A stretch of 64,000 nt of DNA from Oenanthe sinensis (Eukaryota > Streptophyta > Magnoliopsida > Apiales > Apiaceae), in contig CM053800.1 in the NCBI GenBank assembly GCA_028671895.1, forward strand, positions 24,387,886-24,451,885. Direction: 5' to 3'. Shown here piece after piece: positions 37,477 through 48,000 of the stretch; positions within the stretch are counted from its first letter, which is position 1; every line of letters begins with the position of its first letter. The notes beneath the pieces were generated by a model that ran no database searches, was not told the origin of the DNA, and worked only from the letters and a program-made list of their open reading frames with translations. A program made the translations under genes and the position numbers.

Positions 37477-38220
37477 TGTTAGGGATATATTCATTTGATG
37501 ATGTACAAAATACTATAACAGTGTCTAGATTAGTTTATCTGTAATAAGTTTTTCTAGTCTCTGAAATGTATAATCAGAGTCTAGATAGTCAATATTCATG
37601 TTATTTGTACTTGGAAGAATTTATGTAGAAAATGAAACCAGAGTCTGGAAGGTGATCAGAGTCTATAGACTATCAGAGTCTATGATCTATCAGAGTCTAC
37701 ATGTGATCAGAGTCTGAAGATCATCAGAGTCTGAAGATTTCAGAGTCTATACAATTGAGGATAAATTTGGAAGAAGATCACAGGAATGGAAAGTCTTCGA
37801 AGATCAAGATAAATATATTGCAGATATGCTATGGGAAAGAAAGAGAATTCTAGAAGGAAACTGTCAACTAATAATTAGGAATTCTATTCCTATTGTAATT
37901 TATCTTTCTGTTATTAGTTGATAGGCAGCTCTCTATATAAACTCTATGTAACCTAATTGTAAAGGTGTGGAAGTCGAAGCATAATTATCTGAGTGAAATT
38001 TTGTGAGAGCATAGAGATAGAGAGAGTTGTTGTGATAAACACAGAGAAGCTGCTAGGGTTTGTGTACACCCTAGGAGAGTTTTGTATTCACAAATCAATA
38101 ATACAAAATAGTACTTATTCATATTTTTGTGTTTGAGTTTGTTCTTAATTTGATTTTAAATCGGGCAGAAAAGACATACAAGTATTCAACCCCCCTTCTA
38201 CTTGTACGACTGGGAAAACA
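37477..38220 (+). repeat. 3' LTR of element B
   Basis: 744 bp. It is nearly identical to the 5' LTR; I count about seven substitutions and one base fewer in the C run near the end. It carries the same motif array and TATA box. Confidence 0.93.
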
Positions 38221-38225
38221 AAATC

Positions 38226-38291
38226 AGTTATTCCGCGATAATTTTTAAAATATTGTATTCAACCCCCCTTCTACAATATCAGGGACCAACA
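38226..38291 (+). repeat. 3' LTR of element A, right part
   Basis: This is the last 66 bases of A's 3' LTR, ending CAGGGACCAACA, displaced 14 kb by element B. It is followed by AACCT, A's target duplication. Confidence 0.9.
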
Positions 38292-38296
38292 AACCT

Positions 38297-38946
38297 AGTA
38301 TCTTTTTTCATTTAACTCATTGATAATCAATAATCCTTAATATGTAGCTCATATCCCTAGTTGATGTCTAAAAGCCAGACAATCCTTAGCCAAAAGTTAT
38401 CTTACTCTTAAATTTAAAATAATTCTAAATACACCTTTCATTTAAATATCTTGATCTACAATTACTAACATACTTGCATCTTCATAGATAGTTCGTTTTC
38501 CTTTTTAATCAATTGCTCTAAAATATTTGATGAATGAATCCTTAAATATTTAATCAAGGTCATGCATCCCTATCGGAAATAATTTTGCCTAGATAAATAT
38601 ATCCTATATATTCTAAACACTCTTAATAATTATCACGAAGGCACATAAAAGGATTCATTTACGAAGACTAAACGGTAAGATGCTGAACAGGTGAGAAAGA
38701 AATAACAAAATGAGTCAAAACATATTCAAATAATCTGAAAGCTCCATGAATAAAAAGATTCACAATATGAAATAAAGAGACAAATGAAGTTTGCAAAAAG
38801 AAACAAGCTGAAGTAGTTTATAAAATTTAACAAGAGTGAAATAATATTGAAATGAACGAAACGAAATGAAATCTCAAAATTGAATACCCATCATACCGTC
38901 TACCCAAACTCACAGGTCAAACCTAAATAGGTTTTCTACAAGAAAG
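38297..38946. other. Leader remnant of gypsy element G
   Basis: Non-coding sequence between A's insertion and G's primer site. Its right half is the untranslated leader: the complement of 38880-38945 resembles the start of element F's leader at 61013 (TTTCTTGTAGAAAACCTATT). No gag is recognisable. Confidence 0.6.
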
Positions 38947-38966
38947 AACCTGACTCTGATACCATC
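38947..38966 (-). other. Primer binding site of element G (initiator tRNA-Met)
   Basis: On the minus strand TGGTATCAGAGTCAGGTTC follows the LTR end with a 3-base gap. It matches the 3' end of initiator tRNA-Met and fixes the element's orientation. Confidence 0.8.
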
Positions 38967-38968
38967 TC

Positions 38969-40697
38969 TGTAACACCCCCTTCCCAAAATGAGATGAGAG
39001 TTTACTTATCAAACCACAAACCTGCAAATGAAGTACTAAAATCCACCAATTAAATAATTAAATATGTCCAACAAGTCTCCAAACTAATATTAAAACCTCT
39101 AAAATAATTCAAAAACTCTAATAATAAATGATGTCTAAATATTACGGAAAGTTCAAATGCCCTAATAAGTGGAATATGGGTAGCTCTCTATCACACATCC
39201 CGAGATCCCCCTAAGTACCTGCCAGAAGAAGAAAATGACATAAGTCAAATGCCCTGTACGGATTGGAATATAGTTTATGAAACAAGAAGCAAGATATATA
39301 ATTTGATAATAATAAATAAACTTTAATTTTTAAAGACAAGGCTAAAGCATAGAGGGGTTAAGATATTTTATACCGATATCAAAACAGATAACAGATACAC
39401 ACATCATAGGGTACCTAATGCATGGAACAAACCAGATAACGTGTACGGCATATAGAACGTCACCGTCAAATACCAAATCACAAATCAAATCAAACTCTGG
39501 GTGCACCCACGTATCCTCAAACAAATATCAAATACGCAAAGCTCTCCTCCTGAGTTATCAGAAGGATACGCCGTGACCAATCACACTGTCACCGAAGTGT
39601 CATGCCACTGGTGCCGCAATGACATGACTGTAGTACCCCTACAGCTTGTTAACTCGGTATACCCTATATCACTCTAAGGGATCAAATAAAATAATTTTCA
39701 CACTTTTAAAATCAACTTAACAAATATTTCAAATATTCTACGCAGATATGTAACATACATAATTTTTGAAAATCGCAGAGACAAATATTTAAATATTTCG
39801 AAACATACTTTAAAATAACTTTCGGAGAATCAAAATAGCTAAAATGAATAATAACAGAAGGAACATATTTACGAACAGAATGAATTAAATATAACTAATT
39901 CTAAAAAGAGTAGCGTTGAAGAGAAAGGGGACAAAATCCGTACCTCGAAAATAGCGAGCACAAACACTAACGATATCCGCAAATAATCCATCAAACACCC
40001 GTCTCTCGATCTAATTACAAAATATAATTTTTTTTATTATTATCACAATATACTAATAAATCTAACGTGATTATTAAATAACCTAACAAAAATTAATATT
40101 CTAATACATGCAACATAGTTTTAAAAAACTTAAGTTAACACATGTTACTGCATATTGCTCATGGCTATATTGATGTGATGAAGTCCAGTGACTAATTCTT
40201 GTGACTAAGATATAATTATATTATATTCTTACCCATGATTCAATATACCGAATTTGATTTTTTTGATAGGCTAATGACATAGTAAAGCAAAGTTGTACAC
40301 TTTATCAAATAAATAATAAACTTAAAGTTCATATGCTTCATCAATTTTTATCAATATGTTAAATAATTACATAATATGCTAATATGTCCTTACCAGAAAC
40401 GTAAATCAAAGAATCAAAACCTTAGGCCCTCTATCTCCGTTTCTTATTCTTTGCTCCGTGTACCTCTTTGATTGACTCGTATGGCTGCTATCAATTTTAG
40501 GGTTGTAATCTATGTCTTCTTTTTATACTATGTCCCGTATATATTTTTATATACTAGAAATATTATCATATTTCTAATCTATCTATTAATTTAATACCCA
40601 ATTCTATTTCTAATCAAATTTTATTTAAAATTATTATTAAAATGTATTATTATTATTATTATTATTACTAATTAAATAAATAATTAAGGATATTACA
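38969..40697 (-). repeat. 5' LTR of gypsy element G
   Basis: 1729 bp, TGTAACACC at the left and ATATTACA at the right of the plus strand (so TGTAATATC...GGTGTTACA on the minus strand). The second copy is 1-1704. It contains the short microsatellite ATT repeats near 40640. Confidence 0.9.
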
Positions 40698-41080
40698 TTC
40701 TTACTGTAGTAGAGGCCCGATAGGCAGAGAATAGGCACAAAATAGGTAAGAGAAACCTACTTGGAAGAGGTTTATACATTAAGGCTTGTTTGTGTAGTCC
40801 AAATCCCAATATAAGCCCCAATTAAGGACTTTATGAATCCAACATTGACCCGGAAATCGTGTGCTCCAGTCGGTCCACTACAGTTATTTCCCAGATACCT
40901 TGACTCGAGGTCAGCACTAGACCCATCTCGAATTTAGGACGCGTCCTAAGCCCCTAGAGGAGGACAACCTGCCTGAGTACAATAAAAAGATTTTCTAACT
41001 TGAGGCATGTAGTATCACATAGCTCCCCGCCGAGGATTACTCGTGGAGTACTGAGCAATGGTCTTCAACATGCAATGACT
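40698..41080. other. Unclassified non-coding DNA right of element G
   Basis: Nothing recognisable: no ORF and no terminal repeat. It differs in base composition from the adjacent LTR (more GC, for example GACCCGGAAATCGTG). It is continuous with the minisatellite and, beyond element C, with 58320-59112. Confidence 0.4.
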
Positions 41081-43065
41081 AGCGGATAGTCTTCAAATTA
41101 ACTCAGGAGACGGATGGCCTTCAATAATTAACCCTGAAGGCGGAGGGCCTTCAAAGTAACCCCGAAGGCGGAGGGCCTTCAATAATAGCAATAACTCACA
41201 AATTCTATAAATTCAACCCAATAAATACTAGTCTATCACAAATAGCACATACTGAAATTTGGGCATAACAACTACCCTCAATTCCTTGCAATATTATAAA
41301 TATATGAGGAATTAAATATTCAACTTCTTCATCACCAAATTTCATGCTAAAGCGCGACGTAACAATGTTATCATCAACATACATATTTCTACATCTTCCA
41401 TTCGTTTCCTCCAAAATTATGTACTCCACGCACTCTTCAAATATTTCATGCATAATAATAACTTTTACGACGTGTCATGTAAAAACGACCCCCCTTGTAA
41501 CTCCTTTGCATCATCAAACAATATGTTAATGCCTAATAAGGTTGCACTATGAGATTTAGGCACACCATGTGACTACATGCTTCTTCATAACATCATAATT
41601 ACCCCCCATTATCAAACCAAATCATCACATTGATATTTAAGATAAGCCAAGATGATAATAGAAACAATTATAACAATCCCATTGAGAAAAACATACCTCC
41701 ATTTTTTTTATTAGGCGTGTGTTAAGTAACTCCATCAACAAGCATAGTTCATCAACTTTTAACCGTGAAAGACCATTAATAAAATTTTTACTCGTGAAGG
41801 GCCTTCAATAAAATTTCAACTCATGATGGACCACTACTAAAATTTTAACCCATAAAGGGTCTTCAACAAAATTTTACCCAAAAATGGCTTTTACCAAAAA
41901 TTTAACCCTTGAAGAGCCTTCAATAAAAACTTTATCCATGAAGAGCCTCCAACCAAATTTTACCCATAAAGGGCCTTCAACAAAATTTACCCATGAAGTA
42001 CCTCAAATAAAATTTACCCATGAAGGATCTTCAATAAAATTTACCCATGGAGGGCCTTCAATGAAATCTTTACCCATAAAGGGTCTTCAATAAATTTTAA
42101 CCCTTTAAGGGCCTTCAATAAACATTTAACCCATGAATGACGTTCACTAAAGTTTAACCCTTCAACGCCTTCAATAAAACCTTTAATCATAAAGGGCCTT
42201 CAATTAATTTTGACCCTTGAAAGACCTTCAATAAAAATTAAACCTTTGAAAGGCCTTCAATAAAAATTAAACTCATGATTGGTCTTCAATAAATGTTAAC
42301 CCTTGAAGGGCCTTCAATAAATTATAACCCTTGAAAGGCCTTCAATAAAAACTTTACCCATAAAGGGCCTTCAATAAATTTTTATACCCATGAATGACCT
42401 TCAATGAATTTTAAGGGCCTTCAATAAATTTTAACCCTTAAATGGCCATCAATAAAAATTTAACCCTTGAAGGATCTTCATTAAATTCTAACCCTTGAAG
42501 GGCCTTCAATAAAACCATTACCCATAAAAGGCCTTCAATAAATTTTAACCCTTGAAAGGCCTTCAATAAAAATTTAACACATGAAGGGCCTTCAATAAAT
42601 TTTAACCCTTGAAGGGCCTTCACTAAATTCTAACCCTTGAAAGGTCTTCAATAAAATCTTTACCCATAAAGGTCCTTCAATAAATTTTGATACTTGAAAG
42701 GCCTTCAATAAAAATATAACCCATGAAGGACCTTCAATAAATTTTGACCCTTAAATGACCTTCAATAAATTTTAACCCTTGAAGAGTCTTCAATAAAAGT
42801 TTACCTCCATGAAGCGTTGAAGGTCTTCAATAAAATTCTACCAATGAAGAGCCTTCAATAAAATTTTACTCCATGAAGCGTTGATGACCTTCACTAAAAT
42901 TTTAATAATGAAAAGGCTTCAATAAAATTTACTCCCATGAAGCATTGAAGGTCTTCAATAAAATTTACCAATGAAGAGTCTTCAATAAAATTTTACCCTA
43001 TGAAGCCTTAAGGGTCTTCACTAAAATTTTATCCGATGAAGAGTCTTCAATAATATTATTTCTTA
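41081..43065. repeat. Palindromic minisatellite, about 29-bp units of AACCCTTGAAGGGCCTTCAATAAA type
   Basis: Dozens of degenerate units of roughly 26-32 bases share the core TTGAAGGGCCTTCAA (7-base arms around one base) plus an A/T-rich linker. Early units (41100-41190) have a GC-richer form, GAAGGCGGAGGGCCTTCAA. Later units (42790-43060) alternate with CCATGAAGCGTTGAAGG. The open frame across part of it is a by-product of the repeat. Confidence 0.85.
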
Positions 43066-43200
43066 CTTGAAAAAATTCAACCAACAACAAAAATATATCA
43101 AGAAAGAAAGATTTTTACCTGGATGACGTGCCTTGGGAGATGGAGATGTTCCTCCTCGTAAAACTCAGTTGTCTAGGCCTTTTTCTTGACTTATCTACTT

Positions 43201-44356
43201 TGTTAGGTCCAAATGTGTTGTAGAGGGGGGGTGAATACAACTTTTCAAATTTAAGAAGCAATAAATGCAATGTAATAAATGAACATACTGATTCAAGGAA
43301 TATATGTTTTATATATATCTTGAAAAGGTTGCTACAACATTCATTACAAAGTACATAAGAAGTAAAGAGGGTAGTAAATGATACTAAGCTCGGTGAATAT
43401 ACTCTCTCTCTTTTACAAGTGTTTTTCTCGAAAATATTGCTCTCATTTTTAAATAATACACAAGTACTTCTATTTATACTACTTGTAATCTATGTCCTGT
43501 AGACTTCAAAGACTAAGATGTACGTGGCCCAATGATGTCCACATAAATCTTATCTTATCTTGAAAGCTTGGAAATCTGCCAATTAGATGATGCCATGTGT
43601 CATGTTGAAACTGTCCTCCATGTAGAATATCTACTTGAGAATTTCTACTTGGCCATCTCGAACATCTAAGTAGAATTTCTACATAGGAATGTTCTACTTG
43701 ACTATCTCGAATATCTAAGTAGAATTTCTACATAGGAATGTTCTACTTGGCTATCTCGAACATCCAAGTAGAATTTCTACATAGGAATGTTCTACTTGGC
43801 TATCTAGAACATTTTGCACTTAGAGAAATTCTGGGCTTCAACTTGAAACTTCAATGCAACATCTTGAACTTGTGATTTCTTTATGTCTTCCATATTCTTC
43901 AACAAGCTCTTGAACCTGGATCTCTATTACTGACATAAACATGCTATCAATGTCCTGACACTTGATGCAATGGTCTGATTCATAAGTGACTAGTCTTGAT
44001 AGTGTTTCTACTTCTTGAATAGATTACCATATTCGATTAGTAATGTGGCTTTCCAAATATTGCTTTCCTTCTTGTTCACTTGAAATCAATTAGTCTTATT
44101 GATACTGATTGATATGATCTTGAATCTTTAGGTTACAAATCACTGAGGCATGAACAACTCTGACTTGAACTTCTTTCAATGATTTCTTCTTTATTTGATC
44201 ATAGTTAACATGTTAAATTGTATCAATTACACTGTCTTCATTTAGCATTGATTTCTTTGTGGCTTCAAGTTCTTGATTGTCTTCTGGTTAAGTATCTTTT
44301 CTTTTAGTTGAGTTACATAAGTTATAGTGTTACAAGTTTAGACACTCTGCTTTTCA
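43201..44356 (-). repeat. 3' LTR of element C
   Basis: 1156 bp, TGTTAGGTCC to CTGCTTTTCA on the plus strand. It is identical to 57159-58314 except near 43550, 43987 and 44075. It contains the motif array at 43621-43815. Confidence 0.95.
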
Positions 44357-44370
44357 ATCTCCCCCTATTT
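44357..44370 (-). other. Polypurine tract of element C
   Basis: AAATAGGGGGAGAT on the minus strand, directly before the 3' LTR, identical to that of element B. Confidence 0.8.
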
Positions 44371-44766
44371 GATAGTCTAACAATGACATTCAAATTAACA
44401 AAGGGATAACTCAACTAAACAATGAGACGAGAAAAAGATAAATAACATTACTATCTTGTTTGAATTACAACTGAAATAAACTTGAAAACAATTCAAAGAA
44501 CTAGAATAAATAAGACTTAAGCTAGACAGAAAATTCGAACTTCGAATTAAAGATCATTTGAGTGATTCCTATCACCTGGATTATTTCAAACCTTTCAGTC
44601 AAACTTATATCACCTTATTGGATCCACTCTGATTCACGGTTACAGTATGGTACGTTAGCCTATCTCGCATACCGTGATCAGGTGAATTTTCCTCAAGTGA
44701 GTTAAAGCAACCAAAAAGATATGAAGTTTTTCCAACTTCAAGTTCACACCACTCTGACCGTTAATT

Positions 44767-45072
44767 CTAATTCCGTCTCTTCTTCCTAACTTCTTCAGCT
44801 TGGCGCTTCTCTTCCTTCAACCTTTTGCGCCTTTCCTTCTGTTGTTGTTCTTTCTTGTAAACTGGATCATGAAGCTGCTTCCACCTTGCATTCAACAGAC
44901 TTACCGCTTCCATTTCTAAAGGATTCCTGGGCTCTGGATAAGGATGCCTGAAAAGCCTTCTGAGTTTGTCCACCTCCTGAGTAGTTCTGATCTTTGGAAT
45001 GTCCTCAAAATTTTTCATTATGAGCTGTGACTTCCAATGAGACTTATCAGCCTTAAACTGACAGTAGATCAT
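44767..45072 (-). CDS. Small basic ORF downstream of accessory ORF of C
   Basis: 101 residues. Its ATG overlaps the TGA of the accessory ORF by four bases (ATGA), in a different frame. The C-terminal third is a highly charged helix (EQQQKERRKRLKEEKRQAEEVRKKRRN), a likely nucleic-acid-binding or nuclear-targeting tail. The N-terminus (YCQFKADKSHWKSQL) faintly recalls the C-terminal YCQIKCSSEEMKKLKKF of B's accessory protein. It may therefore be the displaced C-terminus of the accessory ORF after a frameshift, not a separate gene. Between it and the polypurine tract (44371-44766) I see only a 3' untranslated region. Confidence 0.45.
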   Translation of the reverse strand: MIYCQFKADKSHWKSQLIMKNFEDIPKIRTTQEVDKLRRLFRHPYPEPRNPLEMEAVSLLNARWKQLHDPVYKKEQQQKERRKRLKEEKRQAEEVRKKRRN

Positions 45073-48000
45073 TTTAGGGTAGCCCTTAACACGGTTAGTA
45101 TTGTGGACACTACCGCATCTCGCTCCATTCTCTTCTTTTCCACTACTACTTCAGATAAGTACTTCAAGAGTCTCTGCTTCTCATCTACATTCTCATTCTC
45201 CACTTCGCCCCATTTGAATACTTCTATAACTCTCTCCAGAAAAGCAGCATCTTGAGTCTGCAGCAGCCATTTCCTACTCATATGCAACAATGTTTGATTT
45301 TGGTCTGCGTCTATGAATGCTAAAGCATCAGCTGTGTCATCATCATATGTGTGTATCCAGTATACACTATCTCTCCCTGGAACACCAACTGCCTCCCTTA
45401 TTTCTCCTTGTTCCAGAGATCCAGAAGGAAGAGTCAGAGCTTCATCTACATTCTTAACAGCTTGTAGAATATTCCACTTTCTTTCAATTAGCTCCGGCTC
45501 AATCTTTACATTGTCTAGAGGGTTTGGAGCAATAATGTCACACTTCCAGATTTCATTGCTCATCTTGAATATGACCCTCTCAATGAACTCCACTGACTTC
45601 TCCTTGATGTCAGAAGTGAATCCCTTACTCATCATTTGCCTACAGACAGCTTTTAGGGATTCTACCGGTAGAGCCATTAGATCATTTTCTTCTAAACTAA
45701 CCCTCTTCATCTTTCCATCAACTACCATCCGGACAACATCAGGATTTGCTGAGAATTCTGGTCCCTTGTCCTCTGCTAGCTGCATTAACTGATCTCTATA
45801 CAGAATGCTAAGCTCCTCAGCTTGAGAATATTGAATTTTTGTTGCTAGCAAGAACAACTCTGACGCAGATCTTCTCGAGATGAATTGATCATCCACATAC
45901 AAGAAAGATGTCGGGACTCCTTCGACTAAAGACAAGATGACCTGCCATTCCTTAACCATTGCATTATATCCAACTCTGACTTTTGAGATCAACCTTTTCA
46001 AAGCATTTATGTAGTCAACAATCAGTGGATTCTGCAAGTTCAAGTTGTAGAACAAGTCTTCCGCCTCTTTGTTATGAGTTCCTTTTGTACAAACTCCCGA
46101 TAGAATCTTCCTTGCATCATCCCATTTTTGTCCTATCCTTTTCTTGTCCAGATCTACTTGAGGATCAGCTAACCTTGCAAGCTCATGATCATACTGTTTC
46201 TCCTTAAGCTCCGCTTTCTTTTCAAGAAAAACAGCCTCATCCTGCATCATCTTCATTTTATAGAATTGAGCTTGTTCCAAGGCCAGCTGTTGGGCTTCTA
46301 GAGTTTCCTTATCAACAGGTATTTCTTCAGGCTGTCCGGAAGACATTCCAGCACCTCCACCTTGTTCCTTCAAAGATCTTCTAATAGCATGTGCTAACGG
46401 AACATCCTCCATATCAGAATCTGAATCAAGTACTGCATGTGCCTCTTCCTGATGACGACTCAAGTCAATGAATGGCTCTTCTTGTTCAGCCACCACTGCC
46501 TTACCCTTCCTCTTTCTTTGAGCCTCCTCATCAATTACTGGCTCATTTTCTTTGACAAGATCAGTCTGTTCTCCAATTTCTTCAATAATTAGCGACTGCT
46601 GTCTCGTCTCTTTTCCACTCTCCCCCTTAGGTGAGTTATCCTGACCATCACCCTTCTCTCCAGATCCACCAGTAGCATAGGAACCACCAAAACCAGATCC
46701 CGAGGGTCTAGCTCCACTAGCACCGCCAGCACCACTAGCACCACCAGCATCATCAGTATCTGGGGGAGCCTGAGTATTTTGATCGTCAAAGCACTCTGGG
46801 GGAACAAAGCTCCTAACTGCATACAACATTCTGCTTATCTCCGTTGCCATTGTATGCATTATGCTTTCCACTGCTCCCATCCTATCATAAAGAGTGCTGC
46901 CCAAGACACCACCAGCATGGCCCATGTCATTTACCTTGTTTGCCAAATCATCGAATGCTGTTGCTTGACTTGCCATTCGTGCTGCGTAGTCATCTAGAGC
47001 GCGCTTGTTGTCACCAACATTGATCCCTAACTGCTCCATGGACTGTCCAAACTGCTTTATTACATTTTCCATTGTTGTCATACGAGTGTGAAGATTGACA
47101 AGATTAAGGGACGGTGTTTGGCTTGGGTGTCCTCGCTCTAAAAATCGTTCTGTTACTGTTTGTCGCTCGGTTTCGGGCCTTGAAAATGAAGGTCCCTCAC
47201 TCCCTAAACGCTCACACACACTCCCTGTCTCACGCTCGTGTATGCCTTCAATAAGATTCCTGAAAGTGAAAGCAGTACCTGCAGAAACTGGATAAGTAAA
47301 GTGAGTAGCAGTTATGGGATCTGTTTCTGTCATAGCCTGAGGTGGAATCTCAGGTTGAGAGGCTGCAGAGTGTTCTAGTACAACATCAGAACCGATCCTC
47401 TCTGCAGCATCAGTATGTACCGGTGAAGGTACTTCTGAAGCAATGAAAGCTTCTGGCCTTTCTGAAGCAACAGGCTCTTCAGAAGGCTCCAGATCCTCAC
47501 CAAGATTCTTAGGTGTAGAATGTGCAAAGGTAGAACCACTCTCGTGAGGTGGAGTGGGTGTGAATGACATTCTAGGTTTGGACTGGGCTGAAGAAGTTGC
47601 AGCATGTGAAAATTTGGCTTTCTTCCGAATAACTGGCTGCACTTCGGGGTCACTCTCCGAGCTCTCACCTAAATCTACAGATGCCAGCCTTTTAACTCCC
47701 GTCAGCAAGGGTGAAATAGAAGAATCAAGAGTTTCAGACTCAGAGTCAGAAATATAGCTCGCACCCTGGGATAGATCCTGCGGGCTAGCAGAATCTTGGG
47801 CAATGGAATCAGATTTAGATGAAGAAGTAGCAGTAGTGTGAACAGAGAGTTGCTCTTGTTCATAGAAATTACCTCCTTCATTACCTTGTTCAGCAAAGGG
47901 ATCAGGATCAGCATGAGGAGTAGTTTGTCTTTCCCTTTGACCGGCAGAGGTTTGACCGTGAGAGTGGCCATCATCATCTTCATCACTTTGAGGCTCTTCA

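Larger units (their letters stand above)
24025..38220 (+). mobile_element. Element B: SIRE/Maximus-type copia retrotransposon inserted in 3' LTR of A
   Basis: Its termini are TGTTAGGGATAT and GGGAAAACA, with a perfect AAATC duplication at 24020-24024 and 38221-38225. The LTRs are 745 and 744 bp and differ at about seven positions plus one C-run length change, so the insertion is fairly recent. Gag is open; pol has a 1-base frameshift near 27525, an in-frame TAG at 30685 and solo LTR D inside. The accessory ORF has four in-frame stops. Without D the element is about 12.6 kb. Confidence 0.93.
4971..38291 (+). mobile_element. Element A: old SIRE/Maximus-type copia retrotransposon with accessory ORF
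   Basis: It is bounded by TGAAAGACAT and GGGACCAACA and flanked by the perfect 5-bp duplication AACCT. The 5' LTR is intact; the 3' LTR is split by element B. Order on the plus strand: LTR, Met-tRNA primer site, gag, pol, spacer with motif array, accessory ORF (split by solo LTR E), polypurine tract, LTR. The LTRs show about 18 differences in their first 260 bases, so it is clearly older than B or C. All reading frames are broken. The SIRE/Maximus placement rests on large gag, pol order and extra ORF after RNase H. Confidence 0.9.
1..40697 (-). mobile_element. Element G: Ty3/gypsy chromovirus-like retrotransposon, host of nested insertions
   Basis: Two related LTR copies, at 1-1704 and 38969-40697, bracket this composite. 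Read on the minus strand the LTR starts TGTAATATC and ends GGTGTTACA. The primer binding site lies next to the right-hand copy and the polypurine tract next to the left-hand copy, so the element reads right to left. Pol order (RT, RNase H, integrase, chromodomain-like tail) is that of Ty3/gypsy; the RT and integrase zinc-finger wording resembles the Tekay/Del chromoviruses. Own internal sequence is only 1705-4970 plus 38297-38968, about 3.9 kb, with no recognisable gag or protease. The left LTR lacks about 17 bases at the window edge, so its target duplication cannot be checked. Confidence 0.85.

Noticed and set aside
40698..41080. Host gene fragment suggested by higher GC content
   Set aside because: No open frame, splice pattern or protein similarity could be recognised.
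41884..42093. Repetitive 69-codon ORF
   Set aside because: It is a translation of the minisatellite units.
41081..43065. CRISPR array
   Set aside because: The units are degenerate with no unique spacers of constant length, in a plant genome context; it is a minisatellite.
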